A stretch of DNA of 64,000 nucleotides from an uncultured Christensenella sp. GTDB lineage: Bacteria; Bacillota; Clostridia; Christensenellales; Borkfalkiaceae. The notes beneath the pieces were generated by a model that made no database searches, was not told the origin of the DNA, and worked only from the letters and a program-made list of their open reading frames with translations. Positions 16,738-26,700 of the stretch are shown here, one piece after another; the stretch's first letter is position 1, and each line of letters starts with the position of its first letter. Location of the stretch: positions 47,229 to 111,228 of the forward strand of contig CAJUHC010000001.1 in assembly GCA_910586345.1 (NCBI GenBank), written 5' to 3'. The position numbers and the translations under genes are program-made.

Positions 16738-19431
16738 TTAAACGTAATCGATTTCCCAGATTTTATCGAAAAGTCCCATATTGAAGGAAGGATTTTTTAC
16801 GAGCGAATTCGCGTCTATAACCTTCTTATTGTACACGCACATATCGTTACGCTGATAGGTAGGGAATTCGACTGCAAGGTCCATAATAAGGTCAAGGCAT
16901 TCTTTGTAAATTTCAGCGCGTTTATTTCTCGAAGTAGTTGCTCTGCCCTCTTCTATTTTGTCGCTGAGCATACCCTCTCCCGCTATAATGTTATATTCGT
17001 AACTCCATTTCGTTTGGTCGTTGAGAATATTCTTATAGTTCCAGTTGAGAACGCTCGTGGCTCCGCTGTCTTTATGATAAACCTGATAGGGGTCGGGGTC
17101 TATCGAAGACGACCAAGCCGCAGCCCAAACCGCAAGGTTGCCCGTCGCGAGGTCTTTAAGCGCGTTCGCCGCTTTGTTTACGTTAATGTCAAAGCCTATT
17201 CCGTTGAGAATATCGCGGGCGTCAAGGAACATTCTGTATGCAGGGTGGTTCGTCGTTTCGCCTGCGATTATGAACGACAATTTCAAAGTGGTGCCTTTCT
17301 TTGCGTTAGCCATACCCCGCTTTTCTTCGGTCTTGGTGTAAATACCGTTTTGAAGAGTATATCCGGCGGACTCGACGAGGTCTTTTATTTCCTGTATATC
17401 GCTAAAATACGCTACTTTGTCATATTCCTGGTTAATCGGGTCCTGCGGAGTCGTATTTTCGTAAACCCAGGAAGTTTTCGTCATAGGTCTGCGGAGAACC
17501 GAAGCCAAATCCGTACCGTAATAAGAGAGAGTTTTGTTTGCGTCCATCACCTTCATTATAGCCTGTCTGACAGGGTATTCAGGTACGAATTTGGGGTTGA
17601 TGCCGACGTAACCGTAACCGCCGGTAGGATAGTGTTTTTCATCAAGAAAATCTTTGCTTTTATCTACCGTCTGCATATTAGTATAAGTCGCGCTCGGCAT
17701 ACCGAAATCTATCGACTGCGAAGTAAGGTCGGACATAATCTGGTCGTCGGATGCAACCTTATAGTCGACGTATTTTATCTTTGCATTGTTAATTCCCGTA
17801 CCAAGCGTTTCGAAATTTGAGTTGCGCACGAAATGCACTACGGAATTGCTGTAAAATTCGCTCTTCTTGTCGGTTACGTTTCCGCTACCGTTTGCCGCCG
17901 CATAGGGACCTGCGCCGACGGGAACTCCGACTCTCGAAGAATCCTGCAACATATCCATAAACTTGGGCTCGCCGACTTCAACGCCGAAACAGTAATTACC
18001 CTTTTCGTCGGGAGTTTTATAATACTTATGCGCGTCCGCAACGTAATCTTTGCCTTCCCACGTTCCGGAATAATAGTGTAAAGGCGCAACCGCGAACGAG
18101 AAGTTGTAAATAGCCTTGGGGTCGACTCCGTTTATAACGATTTTAAGAACCGAATATTCGGAATCCGTGAAAGATTCACCTATTTTACCGTTAAAGTCGG
18201 AAAGCTGAGAACCCGAACGCGTTTCCGCGGAAATACCGCTTATCTTGCTTACGCCTTTGCCGTCCTCTTTTTGCTGTTTGAAGAATATCGCGCGCTGTTC
18301 GTTCGTGAACTGTTCAAGTATGGTTGTAGCCGTCTTGAAATACGTCAAAGCATCCGCCAACTCCGACTGCGGAGTATTGTTATAGCAAGCAACGTAAGCG
18401 TTGTAAACAAGCTCTATGGCTGTATTTTTGATTTGTTCTTCGTTGTTTCCCGCTTTCGCTATTTCGTCAATAAAGTGCTGAGCGGCGCACTCGCCCACGG
18501 TACCGCCGGACGAATTGCCCGCCTGCCAAGGGTCGAGAGTAGTAAAATATCTTCCTTCTTCGTCCTCGATTTTGGACTGGGAACCGTTTTCGTTGAGCCG
18601 ATACTGGTCAGCTATAAGTCCTTCGCTGTATAAGAACGCCTGCCAAGCCGCGGTAAAACGGTTGGTATCTTTGTACGTATCTTTCCAAGTCGAATAAATA
18701 TCGTTCCAGTCGGAAGTAATCTCTTCTCTGAAAGCTTTCTGAACGGCTTGAAGGTCGGCAAGAGCTTTCTTTCCGTCTTCGGTAGTAAAGTCTATTGCGA
18801 ATTCCGATTTGCCGGTAGACCAGTTTACGAGTTTCTGAATTCTGTCGTAAGCTTCGCCTCTGAATTTCGCATCCGTATCCTCACCCGAACCGTCGGCTAT
18901 AGTCAAATCCTGAGCACGGTATGCTTTCAGTCCCTGAATATCGGTTGAATAAATCGTGGAAGAACCAGTGTACGCGGGGTCGAGATAAACATAGAGATTG
19001 AAGAGAACGTCTACAATAGACAGTTCATTACCGTCACTGAATTTAATTCCGTTTTTTATTACGAATTCGTATTCTGTTCTGCCGATTTTTTCGTCGCCCT
19101 GTTCGTCTGTAACGATACCGTTTTCTACGCTGTACTTGGTTTCTTTATAGTCAAGCACTACGGTAGGCTGGTTCTGTCCCGCTACTAGATTCCCGTTTTC
19201 GTCGGTTGTGAGCATAGCAATCTGGGTATTCGATACCATACTGCCGTCGTTCTGTGCCGTATAAAAGAACGGGTTGAAGTTACCGTCTAATGCGCCCGTG
19301 GCAAGTCTGAGAGCGCGAGTCTCGGTATCGTTAGCCTTGGTTTTGTTAGGGTCGCGCTTACAGCCGGCCGCGCCTAAAAGCAAAGTACCGCATACGCCGG
19401 CTATAAGAATGCCTTTTAAATACTTATTCAT
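16738..19431 (-). CDS. oppA: Oligopeptide-binding lipoprotein OppA (SBP family 5), extended
   Basis: An 897-residue lipoprotein with lipobox GAAGC (Cys24). It resembles family 5 solute-binding proteins: ALRLATGALDGNFNPFF at the start, the conserved KFSDGNELSIVDVLFN (family signature region), PYAAANGSG, and the C-terminal lobe with YGYVGINPKF, VRQAIMKVMDAN and ILNGIGFDINV. Usual length is about 550, so it holds an insert of roughly 250-300 residues in the first lobe (about 200-480). It captures extracellular peptides for OppBCDF. AGGAGG precedes the ATG. It sits between a surface protease and the permease genes, which fits peptide feeding. Confidence 0.88.
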   Translation of the reverse strand: MNKYLKGILIAGVCGTLLLGAAGCKRDPNKTKANDTETRALRLATGALDGNFNPFFYTAQNDGSMVSNTQIAMLTTDENGNLVAGQNQPTVVLDYKETKYSVENGIVTDEQGDEKIGRTEYEFVIKNGIKFSDGNELSIVDVLFNLYVYLDPAYTGSSTIYSTDIQGLKAYRAQDLTIADGSGEDTDAKFRGEAYDRIQKLVNWSTGKSEFAIDFTTEDGKKALADLQAVQKAFREEITSDWNDIYSTWKDTYKDTNRFTAAWQAFLYSEGLIADQYRLNENGSQSKIEDEEGRYFTTLDPWQAGNSSGGTVGECAAQHFIDEIAKAGNNEEQIKNTAIELVYNAYVACYNNTPQSELADALTYFKTATTILEQFTNEQRAIFFKQQKEDGKGVSKISGISAETRSGSQLSDFNGKIGESFTDSEYSVLKIVINGVDPKAIYNFSFAVAPLHYYSGTWEGKDYVADAHKYYKTPDEKGNYCFGVEVGEPKFMDMLQDSSRVGVPVGAGPYAAANGSGNVTDKKSEFYSNSVVHFVRNSNFETLGTGINNAKIKYVDYKVASDDQIMSDLTSQSIDFGMPSATYTNMQTVDKSKDFLDEKHYPTGGYGYVGINPKFVPEYPVRQAIMKVMDANKTLSYYGTDLASVLRRPMTKTSWVYENTTPQDPINQEYDKVAYFSDIQEIKDLVESAGYTLQNGIYTKTEEKRGMANAKKGTTLKLSFIIAGETTNHPAYRMFLDARDILNGIGFDINVNKAANALKDLATGNLAVWAAAWSSSIDPDPYQVYHKDSGATSVLNWNYKNILNDQTKWSYEYNIIAGEGMLSDKIEEGRATTSRNKRAEIYKECLDLIMDLAVEFPTYQRNDMCVYNKKVIDANSLVKNPSFNMGLFDKIWEIDYV

Positions 19432-19448
19432 TGAGTTTATTCCTCCTG

Positions 19449-20705
19449 TTATTTACTGATATTTTCCGCAAGTACTTCGCCGTTTATTTTAAGTGTTGCG
19501 GCGGTTACTTTAATACCTGCTTTTTCCGTTAAATACATATCGTCCGTTTCGTATCCGCCGAAAAGCCAATTATCGGTATTGTTATTCTGTATATTGAGTA
19601 TAAGCGACGCCGACGTTACCGACAGCGAAGCGTTTTCTATTTTCAATCCGCTTATATCCGCTCCGTCGTTTCCGTGCGTTACGAGATATAAACCGTTCAG
19701 ATTACTCTTAGCAGTGACGGATACTTCGATATCTTTAATGGTAAGGTCTTTTATTTTCGCCTCAGCCGCGAATCTACCGAAAATCGAGTAAGGTCCTCCG
19801 CTGATACCTAAAGATTCGAATTTGAGATTTCTTATCGTTACGCCGTTACCCTCGATTTTTATATTGAAATTATAAGAACTGAGAGAAATTTTTCTTCCCG
19901 TGCAATCTATTTCACCGTTCGGCTCACTCGTAAACAGATAATAGTTTCCTCCGTTTGAAGAGTTATTGAACATTGTAACTACGTTAGTTGCGTTTCTTAC
20001 AACCGTCCATTTACCTTGCAGATATTTAGCGTAAATTTTAACGTTTTCCGCGTTCGCTTCGCCGGGTTTTGCAACGCTGGTTATAGGATTAGTGCAGGCT
20101 TCGTCCGAGTAAAAGCTGAGGAAAGTCGCATCTTTCGCCGCGACAGCGTCCGTTTTCTCGCTTAAACCGTAATACTTATCGCTTCCGAAATTTACGGTTT
20201 TGAGCTTGTCGCCGTTTTTATAAACCGTATCTCCGCTCGTCACGTCAAATCCGTCGGCTACAAGATAAATTTCCAACGCGACTTTCGCGTTCCATTTGGC
20301 TCCGACGTACTTGTGTTCGCCTGCGGCGATTTTTTCTTTATCGCCGAGTTTTTTAGAAGTCAGAATAAGGTTGCCGTCTTTATCCAGAACGGGTTTTCCT
20401 TCGCCGTCAAGCTGACCGTAGTACCACGCGTCGAAATCGTAGAAAATACGGTTTACGGAAAATTTCTCCTGTTGCGAGCTGATAATATAAGAATCGGGTT
20501 TATAATAGACGTCCATTACGGTCTTGGTATCGTTCTCATTGAAAGTACCGCCGTTGCCGTAATACGTTACGCATTGGTTCTCCGCGCCGTTGTCTTTAAG
20601 ATAATCGTCCAAACTACCTTCACCCATAACGCAACCCGCAGTAAGCGCCGCAAACATACATACGATTAATATTATCGATAATTTTATCCGCGTCTTAATT
20701 TCCAT
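19449..20705 (-). CDS. Surface lipoprotein with beta-helix-like C-terminal part
   Basis: A 418-residue lipoprotein with lipobox LTAGC (Cys25). The first 220 residues contain a segment like bacterial cell-surface repeats (YYGNGGTFNEND...KFSVNRIFYDFDAWYYGQLDGEGKPV split over residues 48-120). Residues 250-400 have short valine/isoleucine-rich turns (KIEGNGVTIRNLKFES, KIKDLTIKDIEVSV, ADISGLKIENASLSV) typical of a right-handed beta-helix. It overlaps the end of the subtilase gene by 11 bases and precedes oppA by 17, so it belongs to the protease-Opp operon. Function unknown. It may bind the substrate polymer. Confidence 0.75.
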   Translation of the reverse strand: MEIKTRIKLSIILIVCMFAALTAGCVMGEGSLDDYLKDNGAENQCVTYYGNGGTFNENDTKTVMDVYYKPDSYIISSQQEKFSVNRIFYDFDAWYYGQLDGEGKPVLDKDGNLILTSKKLGDKEKIAAGEHKYVGAKWNAKVALEIYLVADGFDVTSGDTVYKNGDKLKTVNFGSDKYYGLSEKTDAVAAKDATFLSFYSDEACTNPITSVAKPGEANAENVKIYAKYLQGKWTVVRNATNVVTMFNNSSNGGNYYLFTSEPNGEIDCTGRKISLSSYNFNIKIEGNGVTIRNLKFESLGISGGPYSIFGRFAAEAKIKDLTIKDIEVSVTAKSNLNGLYLVTHGNDGADISGLKIENASLSVTSASLILNIQNNNTDNWLFGGYETDDMYLTEKAGIKVTAATLKINGEVLAENISK

Positions 20706-23700
20706 CGGTGTTCCTCTTTCTCTTTACTATTGCGGAAACCGCTATTATAACTGAAACTATTCCGAGCGCGACCGCAGCCGAACCCGCTCCGCCGAGTATC
20801 GTTTCGGAAGAACAGCCGTTACAGCCGGTTTTCTCAGGAGGCTCTTCGTGGTTTGTATCGGTATTTTCCGCTGTTACGACAATCCTAATCTGGAGCAGTT
20901 TGTTCTGATACTGAACGCGGACGTAGATATTTTCGGGAGCAAGAGGTCCGTCGTAACCGGATACAAGTTTAACCTGACTCATATCGGCCGTTTCGGACGA
21001 ATAATCGTCGTAATTCACGATTATTTTAAGACCGGTCATATCAAACGTTTCGCCGGCTTTGTACTCGGTTTTGTGCGCGCTGTCTTCCGCAAGCGAAATG
21101 GAGCTGATATTTACCTTTATACCGAAATAAGCTTTTACTGCTTTGAGTTCTTTTTCTATTTCGAAAAGTTTGCTAACGTTGTCAGCGCCGAGATATTCGA
21201 GCTGTTTTTCGGATTTTATCGTATTGTAAACAGCGTGAGCTTCCTTTACTTTTTCGGAGAACGCAGTGACCATTGCAATATTTTCGTCGTTCTTGTTAAG
21301 CGACGTCCAGCTCGCAACTTCTTCTGCGGAGGGCAATTCCTCGATAACCGTTTTAAGTCCGCGCGTCGTATCGTTCATCAGTTCGCCGAGTAAAACCTTG
21401 GTTCCGAAATAATTCGAATAAACGTAATTGTCGTAACCAGTCCCATTGGTAGGATAACTTATTTTAAGTTTGGCTTTTTCTCCGCCTCCGCCTATCGCGG
21501 ACGGAGCGTATTTTGCAAATTCGTCTTCAAAGTTAATATAGAGCATTGTATAGCCCGCTTCGAACATCGCGTTGGTTTCGGCGTTGACGTCGGTAAGCAG
21601 AACAGGCGCTTCTATGCTTTCGAATACGTAAGAACTTATTCCGCTCTTGTAGAACGCTCCGTTGCCTATTGTTTTTAAACTGTAAGGAAGTTTTATTTCG
21701 TTTATCGCGCCTTTGACAAGTTCGGTAAACGCATACGCGCCAATCGACACGGTTCCCTCTTTCACGCTGTAATTACGGACGCCGTTCGATAATGAAGACA
21801 GTTTCGTCATAGGATACGCGCAAAGTTCGTAAGTTCCTTTATCTTTCGTTCCGCTGATTAAGCGGTAAAGGATACCGTCTTCCGCAAAGAATTCCGTATT
21901 GCCCGCGTCGACTTCGAAAGCTTTCAAATTTTTCGTGTTAGCGAACGCTCCTCCTCCGAAAGACGTAAGTCCCGCCGGTATTTTTACTGAAGAAACGTTT
22001 GTGCCGTAGAACGCGAATTCGCCGAGATTTTTAAGTCCTGTTATATCCGCACTGCCGAGCGCGGTATCTTTGAACGCATAATCCCCGATATCCGTTACTT
22101 TGCCGAGTCCGGAAACGTTTGAAAGTTTTGCACTGTCTTTAAACGCGCCTGCGCCGATTACGGTTACGTTTTTAAGGTCTGCGGTTTCGAGAGATACGCA
22201 AGCCTCAAACGCAGAAGCTCCGATTACGGTTACGTTTTTAATATTTATATTTTTAAGCGAAGAACAACCTGCGAAAACGTATTCAGCAAGAAGAACTCTT
22301 CCGTCGCCGTCGGCGGCGAGTTCGGGAAGCGAAACGCTTTCAAGCGCGGTACAGTTCATAAACGCGTTCCCGCCGAGATTGAGATAATTATTCTGATTGC
22401 GCGTTCCGACGAAACTTATCGACGCAAGTCCTGCACAGTTTGCAAACGCGCCCCTGCCTATTTCGGTTACGCCCGAAGGTATAGTTATTTCTCTGAGCGC
22501 AGACTGCGCAAACGCGTAAGCCGAAATTTCGGTTAAACCTTCCGAAATATCGATATATTCTGCGGTCGAACGAGCGAACGCATATTCGCCTATTTTCTTT
22601 ACGGAAGCTGGAAGAACAAGTATGAAAGAGCTTTCAAATCTGCTGTCCGCAAAAGCGTAAGGCGCGATTTCGGTTGTACCTTCCCTTACTCCAAAAGACG
22701 AAGTAATTTGAGAAGGCGCCTTAACGAGCACGGTTCCGTTATAATGCGCGCCGAGATAGACGTCGCCGTCATAATCTATCAAAGTATTTTCGAATACCTT
22801 TATACCGAATTTTTCAACCGCGGTTAAATCGATATTCGAAAGTTTTGTACAGCCTGCGAAAGCAGAATCGCCCAACGAAATAATTCTCTTACCGTTGAAA
22901 TCGGCTTCTTCGAGCGAAGTACAGCCCGCGAAAGCGCTTGCGCCTACCGTATAGTCGTCGGCAACTCTTATACCATCGACGGATACTCCGAACGTTACTT
23001 TTTTGAGTCCTACACAGCCCGCGAAAGCTTCTTCCGAAACTACGTGGCTGTTGATAACCGCCTCTTTCAATGCTCCGCAGCCTTTGAATATCGCTTCGCC
23101 TATCGAAGAATAATAAGCCGTCTTTACCGAAGCAAGCGATGAACAATCCATAAATACGCCGTAACCGGAATTGTGCATACCGGTTATGTCCGCGTTTTTC
23201 AGGCTCGTACAGCCCGCAAACGCGTAATCGTTCATAGTTCCGATATTTTCCATCGCAACTACTTCTTCGAGCGCGGTACAATTCATAAACGCGCGCGAAG
23301 CAACGGTTATTGTTTTACAGTTTGTCAAATCGAATTTTCTAAGAGAAGTACAGCCCTTGAACGCGTCGCTCAATATGAGAGACAAGTCCGAATTGGCGGG
23401 TTCCTGTTTTTCACGGCTTATGAAGTAAACTTCTTCGAGCGACTTACAGTTTAAGAAAGCTTTTTCGTTAATCTGTCTTACCGTTTCGGGTAATATCAGT
23501 ACTCTTACGTTGTTATTGTCTTCAAACGCTTTTTCGCCGATATTGATGATATTCTTATCGTCGGGAATTTCAAGCACTCCGTCCTTTCCGCCTAAGCCGT
23601 TGTATTCTATGAGAGTATTGTTCGATACTCTGAACGGGTCCTGAACGCTTAGCGTTACGCTTGCCGTATAGGCAGGCATTTCTTTTCCGTCGCTGTCAAT

Positions 23701-26700
23701 TAAAGTTGCCTCTATACGGGCCGTGCCGCGCTTTTCAAGCGTCTGAACGTTGCCTTTCTGGTCTACCGTCGCAACTTCCGTGTTGGACGATTTCCATTTT
23801 AAATTCAGCGTATAAGGATAATACCAAGGGTCTGTTTTAATTTCGAGTTTTATATTTTTACCCGCGTTGACGTCGACGGTGCCGAAAGCTTTGACTAAAT
23901 TTTTATCGCTGTTTTCTATAACTCCGAACGAAATCGACGGCAATGCGAGCGATACGTCTTTTTTAACGACTTTGACGGTGACCGTACGGCGGACTCCGCT
24001 TACGGGATTGGAAACCGTCACGGTGGCGGTTCCTTCCGACGCGCCGAATATTTCTCCGTTGTTTACTTTAACTACGCGTTGAGGCGCCGCGCTCCAAGTA
24101 AAGTTCGAAAGATTTGCGTTTCCTTCGTAATCGAGAGCGATTTTATAAGTTTCGTTTACTCCTATCGTAACTTCGGTAGGTCCGGCTATCTCGAACGTTT
24201 CGGGAAGCTGGGAATTCTTTGAAGACGAGAACGAAATCGAATAAACGGAATGATTCAGAGCATAGTCGTCGAGCTGTACATATAATCTGTTCTGATATTT
24301 TTCGTAAAAATCCGTTATTTCTATCGATACTGTGGTCGTACCGTTTTTGTTAGCGTTATATACGGGAGTAATATATTCGGTCGCAAGATAAAGATTAGTA
24401 CTGTCGACGGTCTCGCCTGCGGAATATTCTATGTCGGAATAACAAAGCAGCACGGCCTGCGCATAGTGGTTGTCGTAAACGTCGAGGTCGAGATAAACTT
24501 TCTGTTTTTCCTTATTGTTCTCTTTGTAATCGTAATATCTGATACGCGAACCGACGAGTATCGGAGCTTCGTAGTCGACGTAGAAAGTCATCGAAAACTC
24601 GTTTTCTTTTTCAACGGCAAGTCCTTCCTCTTCGGCATCGAAATAGAAACGGAAATTTATTCTGTATTTGCCGTTGTTGGAGAGTCCGAGCTCTTCGGGA
24701 CTGAGTTCGAGTTTTACGTTTGCGGGAACCGTACCGCCTCCGCCCGCATACGCTTTCGAAATTCTGTAAAGGCGGTCTTTCATAATCAGTTCGCCCGTAT
24801 TTTCGTCGTATACGTCGTATGTGACGAGTTCGGCGTTTCTTAAAAGTCCCGTATAAAGAGCCTTTATCGCCGTGGTCGTCATATAGTTATTATTCGCGTC
24901 TTCGCCGTTATAAACGTTATAGCACGAAATCGCCGTATGCTCCTCTTCAACGTAAATCTGGTCTGCGTCTTCGTCCTGAAGATAGGTAAATGCTCCGAGA
25001 GGCACGGTGTATTCGTTATTATAATAACTAGCGTAAGCCTGCGTAGCCCATACCTGTTCCTTAGGTCTTGTTTCGTCGGTATACGAAGGGTCTTTCTGGA
25101 AATCCGCAATCTCGAACGCGTTATAGTCGAGCATAGGCGCAGATTTCCAATCGCCGTAGAAACCCATAAACGGGAGCGTCAAATCGCACTGCACACTCTT
25201 GTCTTGAGATATGAGCTTTGCAAAACCTTCAACGTACATACCGTTTTTAAAGGTATTGTCCAAATATTCTTTTTCTTCCGAAGAAAGCGTGAGTTTAACC
25301 TGAATTTTAACGGAAGCGCCGGCGTCGACGCTGATTGTATCGCCCTCGTTTATTTTTTTGCCGTCAACCGTCCATTCTGCGGGAATACCGTTGAGATACT
25401 TAGCCTTTTCCGCAACAGAGAAACCGTCGGGTGAAAGCTGTTCCGTCATAAAAATTGTTTCGGCTTTAAAATTAAGTTTGTCTGAGCCGAATTCGTTTTT
25501 AACGTAGAACGAAATATTGTATACGCCGTTCTTGGCAGGGTCGTCGCCGAGTTCGAACTTAGGTCTGCCGTCTTCGACAAAGAAACGGTCTTTATGCACT
25601 CCGCCTATCGTATACTCGGTTTCGGATTCAACCGTATAGAGATATGCTTTCGTCGAAAATACGTTATCCAGAGTCGCAAGACCCGCGCCCTGCTTTCTCG
25701 GAGAACAAGCCAAACCTTCCTGGTCGTAAACCGTAATCGCGGTACTCATTATAATCTGGTTTACACGCTGGTTGAGAAGCTGAGCGTTCCAATCGGGGTG
25801 TTCTTTTTTGAGTTTACCGCGAAGGAGCGCGGCAAAACCCGCAAGATTGGGCGTAGCCATAGAAGTGCCGCTCATCTCGTCGTAACCGCCCGAAACAGCG
25901 GACGTTATTTCTCCGCCGTGCGCGGTGATTTCGGGTTTAATTTTTAAGTCGGAAGTCGTGCCCCAGGAAGAATAATCGTTCATAAAGGGACCCGCGTTAT
26001 AACTTCTGTTAATTTCGATACGGCCCGTAATAAGTTTACGTCCGTTCTCGTATCTGTTAACCAAAGCGTTTCCCGCGTCGAGCGAAATAGATACAGCAGG
26101 AATAGGGTCGTCGAGGTCGCCGAGCGTCATACCTATCGTTCCGGCGACGTTGTTGTAAATTATAGCCGCGTCGGCGCCCATATTTCTGGCGATTTCGACT
26201 TTGTCTTTAAACGTATTGCCGCCGCGCTTTATTACGGCGATGACTTTCTCGCCCTCTTGTTTATTTGCAAGCTCGGCTTTTATAGTAGACGTGTAATCGG
26301 CGGTCTGTCCGATATTCGGGACAACCACGTATTTAAACGTTTCGCTCTGTTTGTAAGTCTGAGTTTTTTCGTCGTAAAGCATCTGCTTATTGAAATCGAA
26401 TTTAACGGCGTTCGCGTCGCTCGATTCAGTATAATAAATTACAGACTGGTCGCCCGTTTGGGGATTGGAAAGCATAAACGGAGAAAGCTGACCGTTGATA
26501 CTCGCAACGGACAACGCGCCGTTGAACGTCGAAGGCGAACCGACCGTACCCGAATCGGGGTTGGAAGCAAGGTTCGTACCGAAAGCGCTGCCGTAGCCCG
26601 AGCTGAAATCGTTGCTCGCCGCACACATAAGACTTATTCCGGCTTCTTTGATTGTTTCGTAAACTTCAGCAAGGGCTATACCTTCGTCGTCGCCCTCTAT

